DNA from: Limiplasma sp031549415
Lineage (GTDB): Bacteria; Bacillota; Clostridia; Christensenellales; Aristaeellaceae
Assembly: GCA_031549415.1 (NCBI GenBank)
Contig: JAVBPU010000025.1
Location: forward strand, 67,709 to 131,708
Reading direction: 5' to 3'
Length of the DNA: 64,000 nucleotides
The stretch's first letter is position 1, and every line of letters begins with the position of its first letter. A program made the translations under genes and the position numbers. The notes under the pieces were generated by a model, which was not told where the DNA came from, did not search any database, and was given only the letters and a program-made list of their open reading frames with translations. This document shows, in pieces, positions 48,787-58,700 of this stretch.

Positions 48787-49680
48787 GTGAAGATTGGCGC
48801 GCTGGAGGCGGGGGGCACCAAGATGGTGCTGGGAATCTATTCGCAAGAAGGCAAGGTGCTGGACCAGGAGACCCTCCCCACCATGGAACCGGCCGAGACG
48901 GTGCCCAAGATACAGGCTTTTTTTGCGCAGCATCAGGTGGACGCGTTGGGCGTTGGGGGCTTTGGGCCTTTGGACCTGGACCGTAACTCCCTCACCTATG
49001 GGTCCATTACCTCTACGCCCAAGCTGGCCTGGAGAAACTACCCTTTGCTGCCAAAGCTTTGCGAAGACCGGAAGATTCCTTGCGCCATTGATACGGACGT
49101 GAACGCCGCGGTGCTGGCGGAGACCAAGCTAGGCGCTGCCAAAGGGCTGACCAGCGCGGCCTATGTGACAATCGGCACGGGTATTGGCGCTGGCATCATG
49201 GCGGAAGGCAAGCTGGTGCACGGGCTGTTGCATCCGGAAATCGGGCATATCTTGCTAAGGTCCCATGGGCAAGACCCGAATCCCAAAGGCGTCTGCCCCT
49301 ACCATGAGGGCTGCCTGGAAGGCCTCGCCTCCGGACCCGCCATCGGCGCCAGGGTCCAGGGGGATGCGCGTACCTTGCCCGACGCAGACCCAACCTTTGA
49401 GATTGAAGCCTATTATTTGGCCCAAATGTGCGTGACCCTGATCCTGACTGTGAGCCCCCAACGGATCATTCTGGGCGGCGGGGTCATGGAAAGAAAGGCC
49501 TTGTTTGACAAGGTGCGTTCCGAGACCGTGCGGCTGCTGAACGGTTACGTCCAGCACGCCCAGATCCTGAGCAAAATCGATGAGTACATCGTGCCCCCAA
49601 AGTTGTTTCCTTTAAGCGGTCTGGTAGGCGCGTATTTGCTGGGCTTGGCGGCCTATCAGCAGGCGGAGAGGGCAGAGTAA
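48787..49680 (+). CDS. ROK-family sugar kinase, fructokinase type
   Basis: ROK kinase of 297 residues. ATP and sugar motifs: IGALEAGGTKMVLGIYSQEG at the N-terminus, LGVGGFGPLDL, AIDTDVNAAVLAETKLGAAK and YVTIGTGIGAGIMAEGKLVH with the catalytic Asp in DTDVNAA. The zinc site typical of bacterial fructokinases is complete: GHILLRSHGQDPNPKGVCPY followed by HEGCLEGLASGPAIG (His, Cys, His, Cys). The start is GTG at 48787, after GGGGGAGG. No sugar transporter or glycosidase is adjacent, so it is probably monocistronic. Specificity for fructose is inferred from the zinc-containing subgroup. Confidence 0.9.
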   Translation: MKIGALEAGGTKMVLGIYSQEGKVLDQETLPTMEPAETVPKIQAFFAQHQVDALGVGGFGPLDLDRNSLTYGSITSTPKLAWRNYPLLPKLCEDRKIPCAIDTDVNAAVLAETKLGAAKGLTSAAYVTIGTGIGAGIMAEGKLVHGLLHPEIGHILLRSHGQDPNPKGVCPYHEGCLEGLASGPAIGARVQGDARTLPDADPTFEIEAYYLAQMCVTLILTVSPQRIILGGGVMERKALFDKVRSETVRLLNGYVQHAQILSKIDEYIVPPKLFPLSGLVGAYLLGLAAYQQAERAE

Positions 49681-49717
49681 CGGGAGGCTGTGGCGAAGCA
49701 AGGAGATCAACCAATAG

Positions 49718-49760
49718 AAGGGCTGCTGCCTCTTTTAAGCAAGAAGCAACAGCCCTTTTT
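49718..49760 (+). terminator. Terminator after the ROK kinase gene
   Basis: AAGGGCTG (49718-49725) and CAGCCC-TTTTT (49750-49760) form a stem extended by CTGC/GCAA; the T run is directly adjacent. Confidence 0.82.
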
Positions 49761-49796
49761 CATTGTCATTTAAAGAACCAAGGTGTTTTGGCGGGC

Positions 49797-51389
49797 CTAT
49801 TGGTCTTCCCGGGTCCGTTGCCATAGAATCACACTGCTGCCCGTTTCAAAGGGGCCGTTTTCCCGCAGGTTCGGATTCATCCGCAGCAAGCTTTCTCCGC
49901 TCACCCGGTACCGCTTGGCAATATCCCACAGGTTTTCCTCCGGCTGGGTAAAGTAGAGCACAATGCCGGGTTCCATGGCCTCGCCGGGCTGCCGCTGCAC
50001 ATCGCTGACCAGGGCGTCCGTGGCCAGCTCCACATCGTTGCAGAACAGGTGCAGAATATAGCGGATTTCCACCCGGTCGCTGGTGATGCTGGACACTTCC
50101 ACATTGCTGGGCAGCACCGTCAGGCTTTCCAGATCGTTCAGCTCGCAGGCAAACACCATATGGAAGGGCTCTTCTGTGGAGTAGGTGACAGGCGCATTGC
50201 TTTCATCGGTCATGTACAGCAAAGTGGTCTCCATCATACCGTCCAGCATCAGCTTTCCCGCTTGTGGGGTGGCCTCTGTGATGATGGGCCGCAAAAAGCC
50301 TTTGATGGGGGTGCGGGCGGGTGGCTGCTCGCCGTCCAGCATCAGCGTCATTTTTCCGCTTTCCGCCGTATGGGTCTGTTGGTAGGAAATCGCCCGGGGT
50401 ACCTCCTGGGTGGCGGGCAGAAGCAGCTCTCCGCAGGTGGTATAAGCGTCCAGCAGCAGAACCATATCCCGTTTCCGGGTGGCATGGGCTTTCAGGCCCA
50501 AAATCACCTCGGCCCGCAGCGTCCGTTGCCCCTCTTCCAGGCCGTCCTGCGAAAGTACCGCCACATCCTTCACCACGGCGGTGGCGTTTAAGGTATCGCC
50601 CGGTTCGCCCACCAGGGCCACCGACTCCTCAAAGGGAATGGTGTGGCGGGTCACCACGATGGGCCGGGAGGGCATGGCGCTGGCATGCACCACCTCCAAC
50701 AGGATGTTTCCGCTGAGGGTGGCCCGCTCTTCCCCGCCCATCACATCACTGACGGTGGCCAGGGCCGTGGCATATAAGGTGTTCTTGATCTGTAGCACGT
50801 CCGCCAGCTCGCACTCGTCCCGCACCAGCACATCCTGGGCCCCATGGGCCACGGTGAGGCAGCTTGGCAGCGTGGCGGTTTTGACCATGAGGCCTTCCGT
50901 ATCCTGGATGCCGGTAACCACACTGATGGGCTCATGGCAAAGCACCCGGGCACAGGCCCGCAAAATGGCCCGTAAATGGAGCCTGCCCCCCTGGGCCACG
51001 GCTTCCACATGCTCCACCACGGTGGTGGCGTCCGCGGTCATTTTAGGCAGAACGCCGGACATCTCAATGCTGTGGGTGAAGTCGGCGCTGGCTTCCAGCG
51101 ACTGGATATGGGTGGGGTCCCCTTGGGTGTAAAGGACGTGGAAAATTACCCGCCCATCCACTTCCACCCGGTCTGAGAGCGCTTCGGCTTTTTCAGGGAC
51201 AGACATGGCTTCGGCGGAAAGAACCCGGGTCTCTTCCCGCAGGCCTCCGGGCAGGGCCACTTCACCCTCTACCACCGCTTGCGAGTTTGCCGTGCCCACA
51301 AACCGCTCCATGGGAAGGTCTTCCCGCAGCACCCTCATCGTGGGGGCGGGTTTATGATCATAGGGCTTGGGTTCCATGTGCTCCATCAT
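49797..51389 (-). CDS. SPOCS (DUF3794)-LysM spore-type protein
   Basis: Protein of 530 residues with several DUF3794/SPOCS beta-domains and a C-terminal LysM. SPOCS repeats are recognisable as VEGEVALPGGLREETRVLSA, VEVDGRVIFHVLYTQGDPTH, LSGNILLEVVHASAMPSRPI and LMLDGMMETTLLYMTDESNA. The LysM domain is ENLWDIAKRYRVSGESLLRM followed by NPNLRENGPFETGSSVILWQ (about 480-525). Such proteins are found in spore-forming clostridia, so the organism is probably sporulation-competent or descends from spore formers. Start is ATG 51389 (eight bases after AGGAGG) rather than the adjacent ATG 51386. There is no signal peptide, as expected for a mother-cell protein. It is monocistronic. Confidence 0.85.
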   Translation of the reverse strand: MMEHMEPKPYDHKPAPTMRVLREDLPMERFVGTANSQAVVEGEVALPGGLREETRVLSAEAMSVPEKAEALSDRVEVDGRVIFHVLYTQGDPTHIQSLEASADFTHSIEMSGVLPKMTADATTVVEHVEAVAQGGRLHLRAILRACARVLCHEPISVVTGIQDTEGLMVKTATLPSCLTVAHGAQDVLVRDECELADVLQIKNTLYATALATVSDVMGGEERATLSGNILLEVVHASAMPSRPIVVTRHTIPFEESVALVGEPGDTLNATAVVKDVAVLSQDGLEEGQRTLRAEVILGLKAHATRKRDMVLLLDAYTTCGELLLPATQEVPRAISYQQTHTAESGKMTLMLDGEQPPARTPIKGFLRPIITEATPQAGKLMLDGMMETTLLYMTDESNAPVTYSTEEPFHMVFACELNDLESLTVLPSNVEVSSITSDRVEIRYILHLFCNDVELATDALVSDVQRQPGEAMEPGIVLYFTQPEENLWDIAKRYRVSGESLLRMNPNLRENGPFETGSSVILWQRTREDQ

Positions 51390-51471
51390 GTGGGTCTCCT
51401 CCTCGTGCGCCTTTGTAGGTAGCCTATGCGGGCTGTCCACTCCCTATGACACAGGAGAGCCCAGCAATGAG

Positions 51472-51509
51472 AAAAACCGCCTGCTTTTTCTTGAAAACAG
51501 GCGGTTTTT
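51472..51509 (-). terminator. Terminator of the MATE transporter gene
   Basis: AAAAACCGCCTG and CAGGCGGTTTTT form a perfect 12-bp stem with a 14-base loop; read on the minus strand it ends in a T run, 19 bases after the MATE stop. Confidence 0.85.
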
Positions 51510-51527
51510 GGGTTGCCTCCAAAAGGG

Positions 51528-52871
51528 CTAGGCGGCGGGAAGGCGGGGATGTAGTTTACGCATAGTACGCAAATAGGTGGGAAGGAGGAACGCGTCCGCC
51601 ATCACCCAGGCCAGGGGGGAGGCAAAGCATACGGCGGTGAATCCAAACTGTGGAACAAAGAGCAGGGACATCAAAATGCGCCCAGTGGTTTCCAACAGGC
51701 CTGTGATCATCACAGCGTTGGTACAGCCCAGGCCCTGAAGGGTGTTTCGGAACATGTAGATGAGCGCCAGAGGAATGTAGAAAAAAGAGGCAAGAAATAG
51801 TTGTTTGGACACCAAGGCGTGGATTTCCACTTCCGTTCGGCTTAAAAAAACCTCTGCCAGGGAGGACGCCAGGAAATAATTCACAAAAAACACTACAATG
51901 CAGTAGGCGGAAAAGACCAGGGTCGCTTGTTTTACGCCGCTGCGCACCCGGTCCAGGCTCCCAGCGCCATGGTTTTGGCTTGCAAAGGTTGCCATGGCCA
52001 CACCGGAGGATTCCAGGGCCGCCAGTAAGACGGCCTGCACCCGGTTCACCGCTGTGGTGGCCGCCACAGCAGCGGCTCCTAAGCCATTCACAGCCGACTG
52101 GACAAAGATGGACCCCACTGCGGTAAAGGAAAACTGTAGCCCCATGGGCACAGCAATGCGGCAAAGCTTTCCCATTTCGGTGAAGGAGGGCCTTGCCTCT
52201 TCCTTGGTGAGGCAAAGGATGGGAAAATGCCGATAAATGGTCCGCAGGCATAGAAGCAGCGAAAGCAGCTGGGAGAGGGCCGTGGCCCAAGCCACGCCTT
52301 CCACGCCGGTATGAAGCACCGCAATAAAAAGCAGGTCCAGCAGTACGTTGAGCGCACAGGCTAAAATGAGGTACAGTAGCGGGGTGCGGCTATCCCCCAC
52401 GGAACGCAGGTAGCTAATGACCAGGTTAAACAAAAGGACGGCGAAGGCACAAACAAAGGCCGTTGAAATATAGCGACAAGCTTCGTCCAGAAGGTCGGCG
52501 GGGGTGCCTAGCAGCAGTAGGATGGGCCTGGACAGGAAGGACATGACCACCGCCATCAGCACCGACAGGATCACAATGAGGTAGAGGCCATTGATCGCGG
52601 CCCGGCGAAGGGACTTTACATCCCCGGCGCCCACATACTGGGCCACCGGTATGGAAAGGCCGGAGCAAGCCCCCAGGCCAAACCCCAAAACCAAAAGGTT
52701 AAGGGCGGTTGTGGACCCAACAGCGGCAAAGGACGCTACCCCCAGGTAGTGACCCACGATGATGCAGTCAGTAATGAAGTATACCTGCTGAAAAAGGCTG
52801 CCTGCCAAAATGGGCAGACAAAATCCCAGGATTTTTCGCAGAGGGTTGCCCACCGTCAAATCTCGAACCAT
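51528..52871 (-). CDS. MATE-family efflux transporter
   Basis: Multidrug and toxic-compound extrusion protein of 447 residues with twelve hydrophobic segments. The N-terminal signature is LGFCLPILAGSLFQQVYFIT followed by DCIIVGHYLGVASFAAVGST, and the second half begins CRIAVPMGLQFSFTAVGSIF and VQSAVNGLGAAAVAATTAVN. It likely exports cationic or amphipathic compounds with Na+ or H+. I choose ATG at 52871 with GAGGTGG before it; a GTG nine bases upstream overlaps that site. It is monocistronic with a clear terminator. Confidence 0.93.
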   Translation of the reverse strand: MVRDLTVGNPLRKILGFCLPILAGSLFQQVYFITDCIIVGHYLGVASFAAVGSTTALNLLVLGFGLGACSGLSIPVAQYVGAGDVKSLRRAAINGLYLIVILSVLMAVVMSFLSRPILLLLGTPADLLDEACRYISTAFVCAFAVLLFNLVISYLRSVGDSRTPLLYLILACALNVLLDLLFIAVLHTGVEGVAWATALSQLLSLLLCLRTIYRHFPILCLTKEEARPSFTEMGKLCRIAVPMGLQFSFTAVGSIFVQSAVNGLGAAAVAATTAVNRVQAVLLAALESSGVAMATFASQNHGAGSLDRVRSGVKQATLVFSAYCIVVFFVNYFLASSLAEVFLSRTEVEIHALVSKQLFLASFFYIPLALIYMFRNTLQGLGCTNAVMITGLLETTGRILMSLLFVPQFGFTAVCFASPLAWVMADAFLLPTYLRTMRKLHPRLPAA

Positions 52872-52970
52872 AAGCGCCACCTCGCTGAATTCTTCATTAG
52901 TCTATTCTATTTCAATGAAAAGTCAATGGGTGAAATAGACAAACGAAGAAGAAAAAAATGGGGAAAGGAA

Positions 52971-52986
52971 CGTTCCATGTGAAACA
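52971..52986. promoter_or_regulatory. Degenerate parS-like site
   Basis: CGTTCCATGTGAAACA differs at two of 16 positions from the parS consensus TGTTNCACGTGAAACA. It sits in the short gap upstream of the MATE gene and before the DUF1697 gene. One of the changes is in the central CACGTG, so ParB binding may be weak. Confidence 0.4.
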
Positions 52987-53092
52987 TGGGTAACGAAAAC
53001 GAACGCAGAACCCTTCTAAAAAAAGAGGAAAACAGACACAACCGGAGAAACAGAGAGGCAAAGGATGATCTATTTTGAAAGAAGGCAAGACC

Positions 53093-53650
53093 ATGCAATA
53101 TGTGGCGTTGTTTCGGGGGCTGAACGTGGGTGGAAAAAACATCGTCAAAATGGCGGCGCTGAAAGCCATGCTGGAAGGGCTTGGGCTTCAAGGCGTGCAC
53201 ACTTACATCCAGAGCGGGAATGCGTTGTTTGAAAGCCAGGAGGCGGAAGAGACCCTGTGCCAGCGGGTGGAAGAGGGCTTCTTTGCGGCCTTTGGTTTTA
53301 CAAGCGTTGTGATTCTTAGGACGAGGGAGCAACTGTACTCCCTGGTGCAAGGGCTGCCTTTTTCCCAAGAGGAACAGGAGGCGGCGCGGCAGGCGGCCCC
53401 AGAGGCGGAGACCCTGTATTGTTATCTATTGCGGGGAAACGCCCCGGAAGAGGGTCTTTCTCTTCTGCAAAAGGCAGAAAAGGGGCGGGACCGCTGTGTA
53501 GGGAAGGGACGGGAAATCTATTTGCTCTGCCATGAAAGCATACGCGACTGCAAGCTAGTGGCGGGCCTTTCCAAACTGCTGGGGTCCAGTACCTGCCGCA
53601 ACCTCAAGACCTTGCGCAAGCTGCTTTCCCTGATGGAGGGGGAAGCGTAG
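53093..53650 (+). CDS. DUF1697-family protein
   Basis: Cytoplasmic protein of 185 residues of the DUF1697 family, whose function is unknown. The family N-terminus is exact in style: MQYVALFRGLNVGGKNIVKM, followed by AMLEGLGLQGVHTYIQSGNA and the C-terminal SKLLGSSTCRNLKTLRKLLS. Start ATG at 53093 fits the family N-terminus and has AAGG at 53083-53086; a TTG at 53075 would add six residues. A bidirectional terminator follows. Confidence 0.88.
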   Translation: MQYVALFRGLNVGGKNIVKMAALKAMLEGLGLQGVHTYIQSGNALFESQEAEETLCQRVEEGFFAAFGFTSVVILRTREQLYSLVQGLPFSQEEQEAARQAAPEAETLYCYLLRGNAPEEGLSLLQKAEKGRDRCVGKGREIYLLCHESIRDCKLVAGLSKLLGSSTCRNLKTLRKLLSLMEGEA

Positions 53651-53671
53651 CGCCCTACCCAAGGCGTGTGC

Positions 53672-53710
53672 AAGAGGCTGCGGCGCTCTTTGCAGCGCGG
53701 CAGCCTCTTT
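53672..53710. terminator. Bidirectional terminator between DUF1697 and lipoprotein genes
   Basis: AAGAGGCTGC (53672-53681) pairs with GCAGCCTCTTT (53700-53710), with a further GCGCT/AGCGC in the stem. The convergent genes end 22 bases before and 34 bases after it. Confidence 0.85.
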
Positions 53711-53743
53711 CTTTGCCTCTGTTTTTTTTGTAGAACGCTTTCC

Positions 53744-55471
53744 TTACAGGACGTTGGGGGCAGCGTTGCTGCTATACAGGCGGCGCTGAGTGTCCTGGCC
53801 CGCAACGCCATCCGCCACCAATCCGTTGCATTTTTGGAAGTTGATCACGGCGGAGCGGGTGGCCTCATCGTAGACCCCTGTAATGTTTCCATCGTAATAT
53901 TTCATCTCATACAGGGTATATTGCAAGCTTTGCACCGCAGCTCCACTGCTGCCCACTTCCAGCTTGGAATAGGTGCCGGATTCAGATGTGCCGCCATAGA
54001 GCATCCTCTGGGTGGAAGGCCCGGCCACCCCTGTAACCCGGAGGCCCACCGCCTGCTGGTACGCCTTTACCGCGCTTTCTGTGCCGCCGCCATAGCTGCC
54101 GTCCAAGGTGCCGCCATAATAGTTTTTGCTCTGCAACACGCTTTGCAGCGCCGTGACATTGTCTTTGCTGTTGCTGGAACTGGCGGAGATCGTGGTATAG
54201 CCGTTGGTCCTGGCGTTACGGCCATAGGATTCCGGTGAGGTTCCGCTACCGCCGGTGTTGCCGCCACCGCCACCACTGCCGCCACCGCTATAGATGGCGT
54301 TCATGGTGGCTTTTCCCGCCACGCCGTCCGCCGTCAAATTGTGAGCCATTTGGAAGGCGATGACCGCCGCTTCCGTACCGTCTCCAAAGTCGCCGTCCAC
54401 GCTGCCGTTATAAAAGCCCAGGCTTTTGAGCTGCTCTTGCAGGGCCTTGACGCCGCCGCCACTGACGCCCCGCTTGAGAGCGCCCAGGTTGGCCGACACC
54501 GAGGAGGCCTTTTTCGCCGATGAGGAGTACAACTTGGCCAAAGTGGTGGGGCCTGCGATACCATCATCATAAATGCCATTTCGCTTCTGGAAAGCGATCA
54601 CAGCGGATTCGGTGGTTTCCGCGAACAGTTTATCCGCTGTGCCGCTTAGATACCCCAGAACGATGAGGCGGTTTTGCAGGATACCCACCTGTTCTCCTTG
54701 GGATCCCAGCCGGAGATAGATATCCGTTTTTCCATTGGTATACTTGTTGGTGCTGGTGCTAGAACTTGAACTGGAGCTAGAACTGCTGCTGGAGCTGCTA
54801 CCGCTGGAGGGTTTGGGGGTGGTGACGGTGATGGAGGGCGCATCCTTCTTTTGGATGGCATAGGGGCTATAGATAGCCTCCTGGGTGGCCTTGCCCGCCA
54901 CGCCGTCTGCGGACAGCTTGTTGGCCGCTTGAAAGACCTGTACCGCGGAGGTGGTTCCCGCGCCGTACTTTCCGTCCACGGTTCCGGAGTAGTACCCCAA
55001 ATCCTTCAGGCGTTGCTGGAGCTGCTTGACCGCCGTCCCTTCGCTACCGGATTTTAGGATGTCCGAGGAAGCGGTACCGCCGGAGGGCGGTGTGGTGGCG
55101 GTGGTCTGGCCGCCGGTTTGCCCCGGTTGAATCGGTTGCGTGGTGCCATCAATGGGAATCACGTTGCTGGGCGGATTGGTGGCGGCCGTTTCGCCAAAAT
55201 CCCATTCCCCCCAGTCGGTGTCATTGGTGGGCTGCGGAGCCGGGGTGGGCGTTGCGGTTGCCATGGGCGTGTTCGTAATGACCGTGCCAAACTGCTGGCC
55301 GCCGGTGCCAATCACAAGCCCGTTGTCATCTCCCACGATCCGGGTAGGGTCATCCGTATAGCAGCTGGTTAAGATCACGGCTGCGACCGCCAATAAAGCG
55401 ATCAGCAACGAACGCTTCCACAGGCTACGCACCGCCTCTCGCCGCTTTTGTGAAGGCTGTTGATTCTTCAA
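53744..55471 (-). CDS. Lipoprotein with five peptidoglycan-binding (PG_binding_1) repeats
   Basis: Surface protein of 575 residues. The N-terminal helix ends in a lipobox (SLLIALLAVAAVILTSCYTD, with LTSC), so it is probably lipidated. A Pro/Thr/Asn-rich region with a TPTPAPQPT stretch follows. Five PG_binding_1 domains are visible, beginning near LKSGSEGTAVKQLQQRLKDL, LRLGSQGEQVGILQNRLIVL, LKRGVSGGGVKALQEQLKSL, KDNVTALQSVLQSKNYYGGT and LEVGSSGAAVQSLQYTLYEM. A run of about 13 Ser links domains 1 and 2; a Gly-rich stretch precedes domain 4. There is no catalytic domain. Start TTG at 55471 with GGGAG 11 bases upstream is the best option but is not ideal. Confidence 0.87.
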   Translation of the reverse strand: MKNQQPSQKRREAVRSLWKRSLLIALLAVAAVILTSCYTDDPTRIVGDDNGLVIGTGGQQFGTVITNTPMATATPTPAPQPTNDTDWGEWDFGETAATNPPSNVIPIDGTTQPIQPGQTGGQTTATTPPSGGTASSDILKSGSEGTAVKQLQQRLKDLGYYSGTVDGKYGAGTTSAVQVFQAANKLSADGVAGKATQEAIYSPYAIQKKDAPSITVTTPKPSSGSSSSSSSSSSSSSSTSTNKYTNGKTDIYLRLGSQGEQVGILQNRLIVLGYLSGTADKLFAETTESAVIAFQKRNGIYDDGIAGPTTLAKLYSSSAKKASSVSANLGALKRGVSGGGVKALQEQLKSLGFYNGSVDGDFGDGTEAAVIAFQMAHNLTADGVAGKATMNAIYSGGGSGGGGGNTGGSGTSPESYGRNARTNGYTTISASSSNSKDNVTALQSVLQSKNYYGGTLDGSYGGGTESAVKAYQQAVGLRVTGVAGPSTQRMLYGGTSESGTYSKLEVGSSGAAVQSLQYTLYEMKYYDGNITGVYDEATRSAVINFQKCNGLVADGVAGQDTQRRLYSSNAAPNVL

Positions 55472-55568
55472 ATCGTCAACTCTCCCTTGCTAGGTGGGCA
55501 TTCTGGTGGATGCCCAAAACTCATTCCTGTGACAGGTCATCATTTGTAGCCTGGGATATTCCAGTTTC

Positions 55569-55597
55569 ATTCTACTCTGTAAATGTTAAGAAATCAA
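55569..55597 (-). promoter_or_regulatory. Promoter of the lipoprotein gene
   Basis: On the minus strand, TTGATT (55592-55597) and TAGAAT (55569-55574) are 17 bases apart, about 95 bases before the start codon. The remaining gap 55598-55772 is AT-rich and holds CAGCCG-GAG-CGGCTG (about 55752-55768), a hairpin at the addA 3' end. Confidence 0.6.
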
Positions 55598-55772
55598 GAT
55601 GTTTTTCCTTGTTTCTCCTTCATATAACGTGTAAAAGTTTTGTTTTATTCCCATTTTTGAAATATTTTTGTCATAATACGGAAAATGACCACTTTTTTTG
55701 GGAAAGACTTTTGCCTGGGTCGTTCGATCTCTCGTCCTATTAGGCAAAATGGACAGCCGCTCCGGCTGACAA

Positions 55773-58700
55773 TCAGACGGAGAGCGAACAAGCTTGTCCC
55801 AACGAGAGAGAATACAGGATGCTTTCTCCCACCGGGTAGGGGGTGCTTTTTTCCAAGGCCATTTTGTAGATTTTCATTTGGGCCTGGTACAAGGGTTCCA
55901 ATTCATGAACATCCTGGACCCGGTCTGTCTTAAAATCCACCAAGACCCACGCATTCTCTTCCAAAAAGCACAGGTCTATCACGCCTTGCAAGATGCTCTC
56001 GCTAACCTCCGGTAAACGCAGGTTGAAGCCCCATTCTCTGTGGACCTGCTCCGCTTCTAAAGCGCGAGCCCCTAAAGGGCTCTGAAAAAAATGCAGCAAA
56101 GAAGGAAGATGGATCAGCGCCCGCTCCTCCGGGGTCAGCATGCCTTCCTTTTCTAAATCGAAAAGCGCTTCAGCCAAAAACGCGGGTTGACGGGCGGCCT
56201 CTCTCCCTGTCAAAAAAACTGGCTTTATAATAGGAAAGGAGAGCAGCGATAGTGCTTTATGAGTGGCCACCCCCCGGGCAAGCGCCGTTTGTGCATCCGT
56301 CCCCCGCAGATAGGAGGGGAGACGGGGCAAGTCGGACAGGCGCCTGGTGCGGAGAAGCGGGAGGGGCAATCGCTTCGTTTCGGGGCTTTCCGCCTCTTCC
56401 TCAAAAAGAGGGGGAAGCGTTATGCTCGCCATTTCCAGCGCCCGGCAAAGAGCGGTCACGCCCACCTTGAGGGGCGTCAGCGCGGGGGGAGGCGGCGCGG
56501 ATGGCCGGTCCGCCATCTCCAGCAGACTGCGTGGTACGGTGCTTTGGAGCAAGGCTTCCAGGCGTTGCTCTGGAAAATTCTTTTCCAGCCGTGTTTCTCC
56601 GGTTTCCTGTACCGGGTCTTTTTCTGTAGAGCTTGCCGTATCTAGGTCCATGTGGAAAACGATGCTCCAATCCTCTCTTTTCTGTGGAAAAAATGTGGAG
56701 TCTGTGGACAAGTGCGGTTCAGATTCGATTTCCCACAGTGGGTCTGTGGAGAACTCCTCCATGCCTGAAACCCTTATTTCATCAGTGTTTTTAATGGTTT
56801 GCCAAAGCCACTCCAGGGCGCTTTTGGCTTCCCACACCGCAAAGGCCTCTCCCAGCGCGACGTCCTGGCCCACTCCCTCTATCCGTTCCGATTGGCCGGA
56901 CGTGAGCCGCTTTTCCAGCTGCTCTTTGGTGAGGGCTGCGGCGCTTCCCAATAGGTAGAGACGGTCCCGGGCACGGGTCATGGCCACGTAGAGCACCCTG
57001 GCCCGCTCGGCCCGCTCTTCCATGCGCGTGCGTAGCTCGATGGCGCTTCCCAGGAGCGTGGTGCGCTTTGTGCCCACGGTCTCATTCACATACCGAAGGG
57101 CGACCCCCAGCTTTGCGTGCATAGAAAGCGCCCCCTGTTCCTTTCGCCGGAGCAGGTTTTCCCCCAGGCCCATCACAAACACCACAGGGAATTCCAGCCC
57201 CTTAGATTTGTGAATGGTCATGATGCGCACCACGTCCTCCCAAGGGCTGAGAATGGTGGGGCTTTTGCCATCATGTACGCCTGCCTGGCTGCTGAGGCCC
57301 TTTACAAAATCGTGCAGGTCACCGCCGTAGTGTACCATATGTTCACTGGCCTGATGGCAGAGCATGCGCAAGTTTGCCTGGCGGAGCTTTCCCCCCGGTT
57401 GCGCCCCATAAAAGCCATACATGCCGCTACGCCCTAAAAAGCTCCATAAATATTCATCTAGGGGCATGCTTTGCTGCAAAAAGCGCTCCTGCTCCAAGTC
57501 CTCCAAGATGCCCCGGCATCTTCTGCTGAGGGCATCGGCGGGTGTGGCAGCGGCGGTGGCCCATAGCGCTTCTAAAAAGCTGGTTTTTCCCTCCGGCAGA
57601 TGCAGACGAATGTTTGCCAGCGCCTCTTCCGTCAGTTGGTACCGAGGCCCCCGCAGGGCGGCCAGCAGGGATAAGTCATCCATCAAATTGTCCAGAAGCC
57701 GGAGATGGGCCAGCGCCTGCCCGATTTCCGGCCTGGCCAGGCCGCCTTTGGCATCCTCACAATAGACAGGAATCCCCGCCTCGGTGAGAACCTGCTCCAC
57801 CACGCCCGCTTTTCCCTTGGCGGTGGGCAACAGAATCACCATATCCCGGTAACTCAATTTCCCGCTTTCTTTTCCATCCTGGTCATAGAGCGGCGTGCCT
57901 TTTAGCCGGAGAATCTCTCTGGCAATCAGGCTGGCTTCCGTCCGGGGTTTTTCCGCCGCCCGCAGATCCTTGTCTGTAAACAGGTGCAGTTCCGGTTTTG
58001 GGTCCCGCGCGGAAAGCCGACCGGGGTGTAGCCGGGCCCCTTCATCGTAAGCAATCTCTGTCACCTGGGGCTGCATGACATGGGCAAACACGCGGTTCAC
58101 CCCCGCCAAAATGGCTTCCCGGCTCCGGAAATTTTGGCTCAAATTGATCTTTCTCTGCGCCGCCTCCGGGGCAAAGGAGAACCGCTCCTGTTTGCCCATG
58201 AACAGCGTTGGGTCTGCCTGACGAAAGCGGTAGATGCTCTGCTTCACATCGCCCACATAAAAACAGGAAAAAGGCGGAACACTGGAAGAAGGATCTGGTA
58301 GCTCCTTGGGTTGTAACGCGGCCAGGATGGCTTCTTGGATCTCACTGATGTCCTGGTACTCATCCACAAAAATGGCATCAAAGCGGGAGGCGATTCTTTT
58401 TTGCAGCTCTGGGTGATCCAATATGGCCAATGCCATATGCTCTAGGTCATGAAAATCGATGAGGGTTCTGTCACGCTTCCCCTGGCTGTAGCGCTGGTGC
58501 ATGTTCTCCACGGCCCAGGCCAGCCCTTGCAGGGCGGGGGCCATGGTCTGCAAGTCGGAAATGCTGGCAAGGCCGTCGGCGGGTAGCCTTTTTTTCATGT
58601 CCTTGACTTGCTCTTGGTACCGTTTCCGGGCCTCGCTGATTTCTTCTTTGACGGCGATCTCTGCCGGCTCCGTTAGGCGGTGAGCGGGCATTCTGTCGAA

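Noticed and set aside
48334..48933. N-terminal extension of the DUF6020 copy B reading frame into the repeat and beyond
   Set aside because: The TTG at 48333 has a perfect AAAGGAGG and a promoter lies upstream of it inside the extension. The extension codes for repeat-derived sequence.
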